Source: Sphingomonas kyeonggiensis (GTDB lineage: Bacteria > Pseudomonadota > Alphaproteobacteria > Sphingomonadales > Sphingomonadaceae). Taken from it: a DNA stretch of 64,000 bases. Position 1 is the stretch's first letter, and every line of letters begins with the position of its first letter. Location of the stretch: NCBI RefSeq assembly GCF_030812785.1, contig NZ_JAUSTJ010000001.1:1178001-1242000 (forward strand), read 5' to 3'. The position numbers and the translations under genes were made by a program. Below the pieces are notes generated by a model. That model searched no databases and was not told where the DNA came from. It worked only from the letters and a program-made list of their open reading frames with translations. This document shows, piece after piece, positions 54,401-62,531 of the stretch.

Positions 54401-55612
54401 CTGACCGGCGGGGCGACCAATTTCCTGCCGCTCACCACCTATACGATCCTGAGCGGATCGAGCGTGACGGGAACGTTCGGCAGCGTCGTCACCGACCTTG
54501 CCTTCCTGACGCCGTCGCTGGTCTACAATGCCGCGAACGTGCAGCTGCGGCTGCTGCGCAACGATGTCAGCCTGGGCGCGGTGGCGCAGACCAGCAACCA
54601 GGTCGCGGTCGCCGCGGCGGTTAGCGCGCAGAGCTCGGGCGGGGTGTTCGACGCGGTGATCGGGCTCAATGCGAGCGACGCGCGCACCGCCTTCGACCAG
54701 CTTTCGGGCGAGGTGTTCACCGCGGGGCTCGCGGTGGCCGGGCGCGACGGGCATGACGCGGCGCGCGAGCTGCTCGCCCGTGCCGATGCGCCGCGCGGCC
54801 AGGCGAAGAGCTTCTGGATCGCCGGCGATATCGGCCAGATCAGCGCCGGTGCGCGCAGCGGCCATGCCGAGATCGAATCGGATCGCCAGACCGTCTCGGC
54901 CGGTGTCGAGGTGACCGGCGACACGCTGCGCTACGGCTTCGCCTATCGCTATGCCCGCAACGACCTCCGCCTCGATGCGCGGGGCAGCGAGGGCGTGCTG
55001 GTGAGCAATTCGGCCTATGCCTATTTCGGCTACACGCTGGGTGGCCTGCGCGTCGCCGGCGGCGTCGGCTATGCCAAGCATGCGCTGTCGACCGATCGCC
55101 GGGTGGCGTTTGGCGGACTTTCCAACCAGCTTACTTCGGACGGCGACGGCAAGAGCTTCTCCAGCTTCGGCGAGGCGGCCTGGCTGGTCCCGGTCGGCAA
55201 GGCGTTGCGGGTAGGTCCCTATGCCGGGGCGAGCGTGACCTCGGCGCGCTTCGACCGGGTGCGGGAATGGGGCGGTGCGGCGGCACTGGTCGCGGACAAG
55301 GCGCGCAGCACCACCACGCTCGCCGGCTACGGCCTGCGCGGCACCGCGGTGATCGACGGCATCACGCTGAGCGGCGACATTGGCGGGCGCTCCTATCTCG
55401 ACGATCCCGAGGCGCGGCGGGTGTTCAACTTCGTTGATACCGGCAACGGATTCGAAGCGGGGGCGGGGCAGTTCGGCAAGACGACCATTAGCGGGCGGTT
55501 CGACGCTTCCGCCGCGGTCGGGCGCTTCGTGCTGGGCGTGGGGCTGCGCGGCGAGAGCGGCAGCGGCGGCTCGAGCTACGGTGTGCGGGCCAGCGCCGGT
55601 TTCCGTTTCTGA
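48428..55612 (+). CDS. Giant autotransporter (type Va) with PATR repeats
   Basis: A 2394-residue surface protein. The signal peptide (about residues 1-30) ends at AHAQ. The passenger is a long Gly/Thr/Ser/Ala-rich beta-helix with about eleven autotransporter-associated repeats of the form KxGxGTLTLxGANxYxGxT. Residues about 668-890 and 1230-1450 are clear copies of each other (QVNGDLxLDGTL, GVYRL, GGSGSWT, QFMTDGY, RVDPGVTATI). The autotransporter barrel covers about residues 2095-2394 (ends RASAGFRF). No protease or lyase motif is visible, so adhesion or polymer binding is more likely than catalysis (inference). The start follows GGGGGGATGACTC. An operator-like site upstream links it to the alginate genes. 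Confidence 0.9.
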   Translation: MTFPIRARSLRTRLLLSACFVALPTAAHAQNTTIASGTTKTSNTNLDADDTLTVEAGGTIQVTGNRAVTINGASTGTGIVITNNGTIEGVPNSATNGRAISGTGGAANGSTPAPVWERTLTIINTGLIRGANDAIQITATAADTGVITITNSGTILSTGATNAAGIGQVAQGVEVTIPGATLNLTNAAGGSITGNEGVLTSATSTIVNAGTITGTGAVVQTGTNSSGDPVYNASQGEGIRANGTLTLTNEAGGTISGVYGVIGTGNTTIVNAGTITGGEGGLTTSTLTREAIRINLSATSTTNSITLAAGSVTSAGTGPNASGAAVTFGGSAANVAPGTVNTVTIEVGATINGSITAASSINATDILNLTGSGAQVLGVATGFDTLNVQGGTWGITNGQTLRNGATIAAGATLRYDDSGSSGGSVAGGIVNNGTLIQNRTSTVTNTGTISGTGGVQIVNTGQLVLFGQNSYQGDTLVSNGRLRSGMTDNSFSASSALIVTDLGVVDMTDTTTTLVDGVSTSTPVARNQIVANISGNGSIRTSSGASGGAILTTGSGGGNTEFSGVISGLGGLTKVGSGTLTLSGANTASGQLSVTGGTVELTRWSGATSVTNGATLTGAARIYGVLSVGNGTLAPGSNGIGTLNVDGLVLSADSVLSYDLAAPGTGDRIQVNGDLTLDGTLNINDVGGFGEGVYRLVNYSGALTDNGLVIGGVPAGANAGLMTIQTSVATQVNLVYGTPAATTIQFWDGTDNSGDGVAQGGSGSWTNGFPNWTNAAATDNSGWAGAFGVFQGAAGVVTVDDAILFTGAQFMTDGYAIAGGSGTLTTNSALTNIRVDPGVTATISAGMGGTGGLLKNDAGTLILSGANSYGGNTTILGGTVAVLGGAAIPVTSSVSVATGATLDIRADQAIGGLTGSGVVLLSGGALTTGALGGNDSFTGTIDGAGGLIKTGTGTTILGGANSYAGGTSVQAGTLALASGGTLGQGDLDIAGAGTVDLGGHATSIGALSGAGTLQLGAGGALTTSSTANTSFTGTIHGAGASLTKAGSGTLTLGGTNDFGALDIAGGRVVAGTAGALGGSTSVTVNGGALELGASQSVAALNGGGDVALNGNRLTIGGGSYAGVASGAGGITVAGNVTLSGANVYGGTTSVASGTLVLSGSVAGDVDVASGATLNGIGSAAGTVNLASGATLEIGSGASAGNFTTGGLALSSGSTLAFGLGAAGVAGASDHIQVNGDLVLDGTLDVTDIGGFGVGVYRLIDYTGALTDNGLELGTLPAGTNRTRTQVQTAIGSQVNLVVADSLPEVQFWNGASSSSNGTIEGGSGSWTVGRTAWSDANGAGNDSWGGRFAVFQGAAGTVTVDDAIEFSGMQFMTDGYVIAAGTGTLSAIEAQTTIRVDPGVTATIAAGIGGSGGLNKLDTGTLILTGANSYAGATTVAGGTLRAGGVGSLPTNTAVTVAAGATLDIAAAQTIASLAGAGSVTLSGGGLTTGGDDSSTRFAGMISGEGSLTKTGSGTFTLAGANSYAGGTSILGGTLRLDGGTIGGGDLAVTAGATFDLNGSNASVAALGGTGSILLGSGTLSAGGTVDSSFAGVISGEGGLVKTGSGNLTLTGANLYTGLTSIRGGTLTIGSGILPTGGAVAIDAGAALALTGAVTLGNLAGAGNVALGANTLTLAAGNYGGVIAGTGGLTKAGTGVLTLAGVNLYTGATNVSGGTLAIGAGGSIAGSSGVALSGGASLNIAAATVPQVLAGLTGVAGTSVVLGANQLVVSNGTANSFAGLISGTGSLGKSGAGTLTLGAANTYSGGTVVTGGTLAAGVANAFGSGVLTVTAPGTVNLANFATTVGGLAGDGNIALGSAVLTVNGSGSTAYSGVLSGSGRLIKSGGGTLTLNGANSYTGSTTINEGMLVVNGSLAGTLTIGANGRLGGSGRTGSLSVGGIVAPGNSIGTLNVAGSLTLAAGSTYQVEVSPTGISDQIIATGAVTINGGTVSVLTGGATNFLPLTTYTILSGSSVTGTFGSVVTDLAFLTPSLVYNAANVQLRLLRNDVSLGAVAQTSNQVAVAAAVSAQSSGGVFDAVIGLNASDARTAFDQLSGEVFTAGLAVAGRDGHDAARELLARADAPRGQAKSFWIAGDIGQISAGARSGHAEIESDRQTVSAGVEVTGDTLRYGFAYRYARNDLRLDARGSEGVLVSNSAYAYFGYTLGGLRVAGGVGYAKHALSTDRRVAFGGLSNQLTSDGDGKSFSSFGEAAWLVPVGKALRVGPYAGASVTSARFDRVREWGGAAALVADKARSTTTLAGYGLRGTAVIDGITLSGDIGGRSYLDDPEARRVFNFVDTGNGFEAGAGQFGKTTISGRFDASAAVGRFVLGVGLRGESGSGGSSYGVRASAGFRF

Positions 55613-55641
55613 TCCAACAAGCGAACCAAGGAGAGAGAAGA

Positions 55642-56010
55642 ATGATCAAGACCGTGAAGATCGCCATTACCGTCGGCGCGCTGCTGCTCTCGGGTCAGGC
55701 GCTTGCCCAGAAGGCCGGCCAGACCCGTGCCGAGGCGCAGGCGGCATCGGCGAAGAAGTTCAGGAACCTCGATGCCGATGGCAACGGCAAGGGCAGCCCG
55801 GCCGAGCTGCTCGCCTTCATGACCAAGGCGGCGGAGAAGCGCGGCGAGACCATGGACCAGGCCAAGGTCGATCGCCGGCTCAAGCGGCTCGACACCGATG
55901 GCGACGGCAATGTCAGCGCCGCCGAGCTGGCCGCCGAGGACCTCGCCAAGTTCGACAAGGCAGACGTCAACAAGAACGGCGTGATCGACGCCGACGAAGC
56001 CGTCCAGTGA
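55642..56010 (+). CDS. Exported EF-hand calcium-binding protein
   Basis: A 122-residue protein with a signal peptide (ending GQALAQ) and three EF-hand loops: DADGNGKGSPAE, DTDGDGNVSAAE and DVNKNGVIDADE. The first loop has Gly at a usual ligand-flanking position and may bind weakly. It should act in the periplasm or outside. A strong ribosome site, AAGGAGAGAGAAG, precedes it. It follows the autotransporter by 29 bases and is probably cotranscribed. A calcium protein next to an alginate locus is notable because alginate gels with calcium; the connection is inference. Confidence 0.88.
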   Translation: MIKTVKIAITVGALLLSGQALAQKAGQTRAEAQAASAKKFRNLDADGNGKGSPAELLAFMTKAAEKRGETMDQAKVDRRLKRLDTDGDGNVSAAELAAEDLAKFDKADVNKNGVIDADEAVQ

Positions 56011-56017
56011 CGGCGTG

Positions 56018-56048
56018 CCCTCCCCCGGCCACGCGCGCCGGGGGAGGG
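56018..56048. terminator. Hairpin between convergent genes
   Basis: CCCTCCCCCGGC / GCCGGGGGAGGG with a seven-base loop, lying between the EF-hand gene and the convergent serine hydrolase gene. It has no T-run, so it may terminate weakly in either direction or be a solo palindrome. Confidence 0.5.
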
Positions 56049-56055
56049 ACCTGCT

Positions 56056-57120
56056 TCAGTTCAGGCGGAGTGCCGCCTCGGCGACTTCGTCCATGGTCTT
56101 CTGCGAATAGCCGGTGTTGTTGAGGACCACGACGCTGCCCTTGCCGTCGAGCCGGTGGCCGAGCACCGAGCGATAGCCTTCGCGGTTGCCGGTGTCCCAG
56201 GCGCAGCGGACCGACTTGCCCCCGATAACCACCTCCCGGACGCGGCCGCCCAGCGCATAGTGATCCGACTCCACTTCGATCGTGGTCAGCGCGCGGCGCG
56301 AGTCCGGGGTGAGGAAGCGCGTGTCATAGACGAGATGGGCGAAGCGCATCAGGTCGCGCGCCGTGCCGTAGAAGCCGCCGCCCGCCGCGAGATAGTCGGC
56401 GGTAGGCGAGGTCCAGACGGTGCGCGGCTCGGTCGGGCGATAGGAGGTCGCGCCGCCGAGATGCTCGAGCCGTATGGCGGGCAGGCGCAGCGGGCCGGTG
56501 ACCAGCGTGCGGATCAGCGCGGGATAGGGCGTTCCCGACACGGCCTCGAGGATCGCCAGCACCAGGATCCAGTTGGTCAACGCATAGTCGAACCGCGCGC
56601 CGGGCTCGAACACCGGATCGCCCGAGGCGAACAGCTTCACCGCCTCGGCGGCGGGCATCGGCTTGCCGAGCAGGCTGGGGTCTGCCTTGACCACCGCGCC
56701 GAACTGGTTGGGGATGCCGCTGGCGTTGGAGAGCAGGTGGCGCAGCGTCACCTTCGCGCCGCTGTCCTGGCGATAGGCGGGGAGGTAGCGGGCGATCGGC
56801 GCGTCGAGCGACAGCGTGCCGCGCTCGACCAGCCGCATCACCGCGACCGAAGTGATGCGCTTCGAGATCGAGGCGATCGCCACGGGCAGGTCGATGTCGA
56901 ACGCGAGGCCGATCTCGACATTGGCGAGGCCCTGGGCGGCGTGGACCTGCACCTGCCCCTTGTGGCCGAGCGCGACCAGCCCACGAAAGCCCTGCTCGCC
57001 GGCCCATTTGGCGACCAGGGCGTCGAGCCCGGCCTGCCGGACGCTTGCCGCGCGGGCAGCGACGGGCAGCAGGGCTATGCCGGCGATCATCATGCGGCGA
57101 TCGATACACTTCACTCTCAT
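56056..57120 (-). CDS. Serine hydrolase of the beta-lactamase (class C/esterase) family
   Basis: A 354-residue exported serine hydrolase. The N-terminal signal carries RRMMIAGIALLP with a cleavage near ARAAS; the paired arginines suggest possible Tat export. The SxxK motif is SISK (catalytic serine and lysine) and the YxN motif is YALTN. Members are D-alanyl-D-alanine peptidases, esterases or penicillin-binding-like enzymes; true beta-lactamase activity is not implied. I chose the ATG at 57120, preceded by AAGGAGT. It is convergent with the EF-hand gene and divergent from the LytTR gene. Confidence 0.88.
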   Translation of the reverse strand: MRVKCIDRRMMIAGIALLPVAARAASVRQAGLDALVAKWAGEQGFRGLVALGHKGQVQVHAAQGLANVEIGLAFDIDLPVAIASISKRITSVAVMRLVERGTLSLDAPIARYLPAYRQDSGAKVTLRHLLSNASGIPNQFGAVVKADPSLLGKPMPAAEAVKLFASGDPVFEPGARFDYALTNWILVLAILEAVSGTPYPALIRTLVTGPLRLPAIRLEHLGGATSYRPTEPRTVWTSPTADYLAAGGGFYGTARDLMRFAHLVYDTRFLTPDSRRALTTIEVESDHYALGGRVREVVIGGKSVRCAWDTGNREGYRSVLGHRLDGKGSVVVLNNTGYSQKTMDEVAEAALRLN

Positions 57121-57235
57121 ACTCCTTGCGGGCCTTGCGCGATCCCGGCGCGCGCGTCAGGAAAGCGCCATGGGGCGTTCCACTCACTCCTGCGATCGAC
57201 CCTGGCGGGTTGCCACCGCCAATCGGTGAACGCCC

Positions 57236-58615
57236 GTGCCGCTCGGTGAACGCATCCCTGAGCGCCTGCGCGCACCGCTGCTCCTGCTGGCCGGACTGGC
57301 CGCGCTACTGATCGCCGCCTGGCCGTGGCACGCTGCTTCCCCCTCGACCGCGCCGCCCTGGTGGATCTGCCCGTCACAGGCCGCTTGCCATTGGGGCGAC
57401 CCGACCCGCGAGCCGCTCGCCGCACCGGTGACGGTGCTGCGGCGGGTGGTGCGGATCGACGACCCGCGGCGGACCGCGGCACTGGCGGTCGAGGTGACTG
57501 CGATGGCGAGCGCCGAGGCGCGCTGGAACGGGGGGGCGATCGGCGCCAACGGCACGGTCGGGCTGGACCGCGCCAGCGAAGTGCCGGGGCACTTCGTCGC
57601 CCGCTTCCCGGTGCCCTGGGAAGCCATGCGCGCAGGCGACAACCTCGTCGAGGTGCGGCTGTCGGCGCATCACCTCTGGGTACCCGTCGCGCGGCCGGTG
57701 CACCGGCTGGCGGTCGGGCCGCCGCAGGAGCCGCTGCGCGGGGTGCTGCGCGCCTATCTGCCGACGCTGATCGCGCTGGGGCTGCTGGCAGCGACCTTGC
57801 TGCTCCAGCTGCTCGTCCGGACCGGCCGGGCGGCGGTGCTGCTCAACGCCGCGGTCCTCGCCCAGGCGATGGCCGAGGCGTCCAAGCTGATCCTCACCTA
57901 TGCCTATCCCTGGCAGGTGACCCGGCTGTTCGCGGTCGCGCTGCTCGCCGGGATCGCCGCTTTGCTGCTCGCGCGGATCGCCGGCGGACTGGCGGAGCGC
58001 CGGGGCCGGACATTGCTGGCCGTGACGGCGCTCGCGGTGGCGCTCGCCTGGCTGCTGCCCGCCTGGGACGCCAAGACCTTATGGGCATTGCGCGCCGGGG
58101 CGAGCGCGGCGCTGCTGGCTGCCGCCTTCGGGCGCGGGCCGCTGCGCGCGGTGCTGGGCGGCTATGTCCTCGCCCTGCTCTGGCTGTCGCTGACCCCGGG
58201 TTTCCTGGACTCGAGCCACTATCTGCTCGCCGCGGTCTTCTTCGCCACCATCGCCTTGCTGAAGCGCAGCGCGCCCGTCGAGACCCCCGTCGCGCCGCCC
58301 GCGCCCAGCCTCGTCGCCCTGCCGCACGGCAATGCGCAGCACCGCATCGCCGTCGACGACCTGCTCTACGCCCAGGCCGAGGACGATTATTGCCGCGTCC
58401 ACCTCGCCGATGGGCGCAGCCTGCTGGTGACCGCCAATCTCGGTGCGCTAGTGCGGATGACCGCGCCGCACATGGTGCGGGTGCACCGCAGCTATGCGGT
58501 CAACGGCGCCAGGGTCGCGGTGCTGCACCGGGGCGGGCCGCTCGCGCTGGCGAACGGCGTGTCGATCCCGGTCGGCCGCACCTATCGCGCGGCGCTGGCG
58601 GCCTGGGCTCAGTAG
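57236..58615 (+). CDS. Membrane protein with C-terminal LytTR DNA-binding domain
   Basis: A 459-residue protein. The N-terminus has a hydrophobic helix (LLLLAGLAALLIAAWPW), then a periplasmic beta domain (about residues 50-165). About seven membrane helices follow (170-345), and a cytoplasmic LytTR domain (about 362-455) shows DLLYAQAEDDYCRVHL, LVRMTAPHMVRVHRSYAVN and GVSIPVGRTYR. Such membrane-bound LytTR proteins are predicted one-component sensors. The signal is unknown. The GTG start at 57236 is the first that keeps the opening helix. The last seven bases overlap the end of the convergent gene. Confidence 0.88.
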   Translation: MPLGERIPERLRAPLLLLAGLAALLIAAWPWHAASPSTAPPWWICPSQAACHWGDPTREPLAAPVTVLRRVVRIDDPRRTAALAVEVTAMASAEARWNGGAIGANGTVGLDRASEVPGHFVARFPVPWEAMRAGDNLVEVRLSAHHLWVPVARPVHRLAVGPPQEPLRGVLRAYLPTLIALGLLAATLLLQLLVRTGRAAVLLNAAVLAQAMAEASKLILTYAYPWQVTRLFAVALLAGIAALLLARIAGGLAERRGRTLLAVTALAVALAWLLPAWDAKTLWALRAGASAALLAAAFGRGPLRAVLGGYVLALLWLSLTPGFLDSSHYLLAAVFFATIALLKRSAPVETPVAPPAPSLVALPHGNAQHRIAVDDLLYAQAEDDYCRVHLADGRSLLVTANLGALVRMTAPHMVRVHRSYAVNGARVAVLHRGGPLALANGVSIPVGRTYRAALAAWAQ

Positions 58616-59577
58616 ATCGCGGGCGGGTCGCTCGCCGGGAAGCTTTCCTCAAGCGCCTCGTCCAGCTCGCGATCGAGCTCCTCGGCGCGTTCGTCGACCG
58701 GCAGCCGGCCGGCCAGCCACAGCGCCAGGTTGCGCACATAGGCGCGGACCGATGCCTGCGCCTCGGGCGAGCCGGCCAGGCCGTCGCCCGGCGCCTCGCT
58801 CACGAAGCTCGGGCAGCCGGTGGCGGGATCCCAATTATAGTCGGCGAAATGGTGGAAGGTGGATTCGGCCCAGGCCGGGCCGCCCGCTTCCGACGGTTCG
58901 AAGGCGACCGCGATGTTGAACGCGCGGCCGGTGACCTTGCTGGTGCCGGTGGCGATCACCCGGGCGGTGACGTCGTTGGCCGGCACGCCGACCGCGCCTT
59001 CGTGCGGATGCGCCGGCAGGAAGCGGATCAGGCCGGTCGGGGCATCGGCGTCGCGCAGCACCGGATGCGGATCGCCATGGATCTCGATCTCCTGGAAGTC
59101 ACCGTTCGCGCCCGAATGATAATTGGGCCAGAGGATGTAGCTGGTCTCCTCGTCGTCGATCACCCGGCGGCTCTCGTCGGGGTCGAGATGCTTGCTGTGG
59201 AAGAAATGCGCCGCGCCGACGCCGCCCAACGTGCAGACCGAGCTGCCCAGGTCCATATGGTCGCGCGTCACCATCAGGCCGCGGCCGCTCTCGCGGAAGC
59301 GGCTGATCGCGGCGCAATCCTCGGGCGTCAGGCCGTCGCCGGTGTCGACCGCGAACAGCCAGAGCGCGGCATAGTCCGACTCGTCGAGCGTCGAGAGCAC
59401 CGGATCGGGCGTGCCCGGCGCGGTGCGGTCGCGTGCGGTCACCTCGAACAGCGGCGCGCCGTCCTCGCCGGTCAGCCCGGCAAGATGATCGCGCAGCAGC
59501 GAGAAGCGCGAGATGTTCCAGTCATCCTCGACCGTCGGGATCGTGGTCTGGAGGAGGATCTTGATCGGCGACGCCAT
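58609..59577 (-). CDS. Hypothetical protein, ThuA/amidotransferase-like fold possible
   Basis: A 322-residue soluble protein with no signal peptide. The front half (KILLQTTIPTVEDDW; DYAALWLFAVDTGDGL; GRGLMVTRDHMDLGSSVC) reads like a flavodoxin- or glutamine-amidotransferase-type alpha/beta fold, and HHFADYNWDPATGCPSFV follows later; I cannot name a family. The C-terminus ends ALEESFPASDPPAIY, a short tail I have seen on unrelated bacterial proteins. GGGAGTGTAGC stands before the ATG. The gene is alone between the LytTR gene and the cob operon. Confidence 0.75.
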   Translation of the reverse strand: MASPIKILLQTTIPTVEDDWNISRFSLLRDHLAGLTGEDGAPLFEVTARDRTAPGTPDPVLSTLDESDYAALWLFAVDTGDGLTPEDCAAISRFRESGRGLMVTRDHMDLGSSVCTLGGVGAAHFFHSKHLDPDESRRVIDDEETSYILWPNYHSGANGDFQEIEIHGDPHPVLRDADAPTGLIRFLPAHPHEGAVGVPANDVTARVIATGTSKVTGRAFNIAVAFEPSEAGGPAWAESTFHHFADYNWDPATGCPSFVSEAPGDGLAGSPEAQASVRAYVRNLALWLAGRLPVDERAEELDRELDEALEESFPASDPPAIY

Positions 59578-59644
59578 GCTACACTCCCAAGCTATACCTT
59601 CCGATTATCACGGCGGCCCGGAGCGCTCCAGCACTCCTAAAGGG

Positions 59645-60151
59645 TTACTTGACGCGCATCGGCAGGCCGGCGACGACCAGCATGACCTCGCCGGCGATGA
59701 CCGCCACCGCCTGGTTGATCCGGCCGGCGGCATCGCGGAAGCGCCGGGCCAGCGCATTGTCGGGGACGATGCCCAGGCCGGTTTCATTGGCGACGAGGAT
59801 CAACTCCCCCTCGAAGCGCGCGATCGCCTCGGCCAGGCCGGCAGTCGCTGCTTCCATGTCCGCATCGGCGAGCAGCAGGTTGCTGGCCCAGAGGGTGAGG
59901 CAATCGACCAGCACCACCGCGCCGGTGCCGCTCGCCGCATCGAGCGCGGCGGCGAGGTCGCGCGGCGCGTCGACCGTCTCCCAGCGCGCATCGCGATCGG
60001 CGCGGTGGCGGGCGATGCGCTCGGCCATCTCTTCATCCCAGGCCTCGGCAGTGGCGATGAAGACATGGCGGCCGGCCAGCGCCTCGGCGCGCTGCTGGGC
60101 ATAGCGGCTCTTGCCCGAGCGCGCGCCGCCCAGGACAAACAGGCGAGTCAC
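59645..60151 (-). CDS. cobU: Adenosylcobinamide kinase / cobinamide-phosphate guanylyltransferase
   Basis: A 168-residue bifunctional enzyme that phosphorylates adenosylcobinamide and transfers GMP, giving adenosylcobinamide-GDP. The P-loop [14 protein letters not shown] (about residues 5-18), [12 protein letters not shown] with [10 protein letters not shown] (GMP-acceptor histidine), and [14 protein letters not shown] are present. It is the last gene of the cob operon; the start overlaps the cobQ stop by four bases. It is also called cobP in alphaproteobacteria. Confidence 0.94.
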   Translation of the reverse strand: MTRLFVLGGARSGKSRYAQQRAEALAGRHVFIATAEAWDEEMAERIARHRADRDARWETVDAPRDLAAALDAASGTGAVVLVDCLTLWASNLLLADADMEAATAGLAEAIARFEGELILVANETGLGIVPDNALARRFRDAAGRINQAVAVIAGEVMLVVAGLPMRVK

Positions 60152-61605
60152 GGCACCTCCTTCGCAAGCGCGAGCAGCGCGTCCACGTCGACATGCTCTT
60201 CGAGCCGGGCGGCGATCTCGTCGAGCGCTGCATCAACATCGGCGGCATAGTCGCGCCCGCTGCCGGTCACGCCGATCCTGGCGAGCAGCGCGGTGCGCGC
60301 CTCGGGCGAGGCGAGCAGGCCGTGGAGATAGCTGCCCATCGCCGATCCGTCGGGGCTGACCGCGCCTTCGGGACCGAGGCCTTCCAGCTCGGCAAAGGGC
60401 CGGGCGGTGTCGGGGCCGCGCGTATTGCCCATGTGCATCTCATAGCCGGTGACCGGCGCGCCGAGCGCGGTGCCGGCGGCGTGGCGGAGTATCTTGGCAG
60501 GCGCCAGCTCGGTCTCGACATCGAGCAGGCCAAGCCCCTCGACCCGGCCCGGCGGCCCTTCGATCCCGAGCGGATCGGCGACGCTGCGGCCGAGCATCTG
60601 ATAGCCGCCACACAGCCCGAGCACCGCGCCGCCCCGGCGGTGATGCGCAAGAATGTCGATGTCCCAGCCCTGGGCGCGGAGAAAGGCGAGATCGGCGATC
60701 GTCGCCTTGGAGCCGGGCAGCACGACCAGCGCGGCATCGCCCGGGATCGGGGTACCAGGCGGGATCATGGCCAGTTCAACGCCGGGCTCGAGCTTGAGCG
60801 GATCGAGGTCGTCGAAATTGGCGATGCGCGGCAGGATCGGGCAGGCGACCAGCTTGCGGCCTTCGCGGCGCGGCGTGGTGCGGTCGAGCACCACGGCGTC
60901 CTCGCTCGGCAGGCGGACGGTGGCGGGCAGCCAGGGCACCACGCCGAAGCCGCGCCAGCCCGAGCGGGTCTCGATCGCGCGATAGCCGTCCTCGAACAAG
61001 GCCGGGTCGCCGCGGAACTTGTTGATCAGGAAGCCGCGGATCATCGCCGCATCGGCAAGCGTCAGCACCGCGCGGGTGCCGACGATCGCGGCGATCACGC
61101 CGCCCCGGTCGATATCGCCGACCAGCACCACGGGGACGTTGGCGGCGCGGGCGAAACCCATGTTGGCGATGTCGCCGGCGCGCAAATTGATCTCGGCGGG
61201 CGAGCCGGCGCCTTCGACCACCACCAGATCGCATTCGGCGCGCAGCCGCTCGTAGCTTTCCAGCACCTCGCCGAGCAGGCTGCGCCGCGCCTCGCGGAAA
61301 TTGCCCGATCCGAGCGTGCCGCGCACCTTGCCGTGCACGACCAGCTGCGAGGTGCGGTCGGCCTGGGGTTTGAGCAGCACCGGGTTCATGTCGGTATGCG
61401 GCGACACGCGGCAGGCAATCGCCTGGAGCGCCTGGGCGCGGCCGATCTCGCCGCCGTCCATCGTCACTGCGGCATTGTTCGACATGTTCTGCGGCTTGAA
61501 CGGGCGCACGCGCAGGCCGCGATTGGCGAAGGCGCGGCAGAGCCCGGCGACCAGCACCGACTTGCCGACGTCCGAGCCGGTGCCCTGCAGCATCAGCGCG
61601 CCCAT
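60148..61605 (-). CDS. cobQ: Cobyric acid synthase
   Basis: A 485-residue glutamine-dependent amidotransferase that amidates adenosylcobyrinic a,c-diamide at positions b, d, e and g. The N-terminal ATPase part ([40 protein letters not shown]) is followed by a class I glutamine amidotransferase domain with [10 protein letters not shown] (catalytic cysteine) and a late MGSYLHGL histidine. The start overlaps cbiB by 13 bases. Confidence 0.95.
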   Translation of the reverse strand: MGALMLQGTGSDVGKSVLVAGLCRAFANRGLRVRPFKPQNMSNNAAVTMDGGEIGRAQALQAIACRVSPHTDMNPVLLKPQADRTSQLVVHGKVRGTLGSGNFREARRSLLGEVLESYERLRAECDLVVVEGAGSPAEINLRAGDIANMGFARAANVPVVLVGDIDRGGVIAAIVGTRAVLTLADAAMIRGFLINKFRGDPALFEDGYRAIETRSGWRGFGVVPWLPATVRLPSEDAVVLDRTTPRREGRKLVACPILPRIANFDDLDPLKLEPGVELAMIPPGTPIPGDAALVVLPGSKATIADLAFLRAQGWDIDILAHHRRGGAVLGLCGGYQMLGRSVADPLGIEGPPGRVEGLGLLDVETELAPAKILRHAAGTALGAPVTGYEMHMGNTRGPDTARPFAELEGLGPEGAVSPDGSAMGSYLHGLLASPEARTALLARIGVTGSGRDYAADVDAALDEIAARLEEHVDVDALLALAKEVP

Positions 61606-62531
61606 GCGACGGCTCCCGCGAGGATCCAGAGCAGCAGGCAGGCACGGACATAGAGGCGCAATGCGTGGGCGATGTCGCCCGAATGCGCGTCGCTGCGTCC
61701 GTCGCCGATCCAGGGCTTGACGTGCATCACGCCGTCATAGGCGATCGGGCCGGCCAGGCGCAGCCCCAGCGCGCCGGCCATCGCCGCTTCGGGCCAGCCG
61801 GCATTGGGCGAGGCGTGCTTGCCATGATCGCGCCATAGCGTGCGCCAGCCGCCCGAACCGGCGAGGCAGAGCAGCAGGCCGGAAAGGCGGGCGGGGAGCA
61901 GGTTGAGCAGGTCGTCGGTCCGCGCCGCCGCCCAGCCGAACGCGCGCCAGCGGGGCTCGCGGTGGCCGATCATCGAGTCTGCGGTGTTGATCGCCTTGTA
62001 GGTCCAGATCCCGGGCAGGCCGAGCAGGAGCAGCCAGAAGAGCGGCGCGACCACGCCGTCGCAGAAGCTCTCGGCCAGGCTCTCGATGGCGGCGCGGGCG
62101 ATGCCGGGTTCGTCGAGCGACGCGGTGTCGCGGCCGACGATCCTGCCGACGGCGTCGCGGGCGGCGGGAAGGTCGTCCGTCTGCAGGGCCTTGGCGATCG
62201 GCCGGACATGGTCGAACAGGCTGCGCTGGGCGAGCGCGGGCCAGGCGAGCAGCGCCACTGCCAGCCAGCCCCAGGCGCCGAGATGGGCGAGCAACATGGA
62301 CTGGACGATCCAGCCGGTGCCGGCGGTGAGGATGACTAGCAGGAGGATGGTGAGGATGCCGAGCGCGCGCCGGGCGGTGGTTCCGCGCTCGGGCCGGTTC
62401 CACAGCGCCTCGCACGCCCCGATGATCCGGGCGAACAGGCCGACCGGATGGCCGATCCGGCGATAGAGCGCGCCCGGCCAGCCGATCGCCGCATCGAGCG
62501 CCAGCGCGGCGAGCGCCACCGGCTCAGCCAT
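61593..62531 (-). CDS. cbiB: Adenosylcobinamide-phosphate synthase
   Basis: A 312-residue inner membrane enzyme that joins aminopropanol (or its phosphate) to adenosylcobyric acid. Several membrane helices and the family motifs [57 protein letters not shown] and [16 protein letters not shown] are visible. The gene is named cobD in alphaproteobacterial usage. I chose the ATG at 62531 over a TTG two codons earlier. It overlaps the decarboxylase gene by eight bases. Confidence 0.94.
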   Translation of the reverse strand: MAEPVALAALALDAAIGWPGALYRRIGHPVGLFARIIGACEALWNRPERGTTARRALGILTILLLVILTAGTGWIVQSMLLAHLGAWGWLAVALLAWPALAQRSLFDHVRPIAKALQTDDLPAARDAVGRIVGRDTASLDEPGIARAAIESLAESFCDGVVAPLFWLLLLGLPGIWTYKAINTADSMIGHREPRWRAFGWAAARTDDLLNLLPARLSGLLLCLAGSGGWRTLWRDHGKHASPNAGWPEAAMAGALGLRLAGPIAYDGVMHVKPWIGDGRSDAHSGDIAHALRLYVRACLLLWILAGAVAWAR

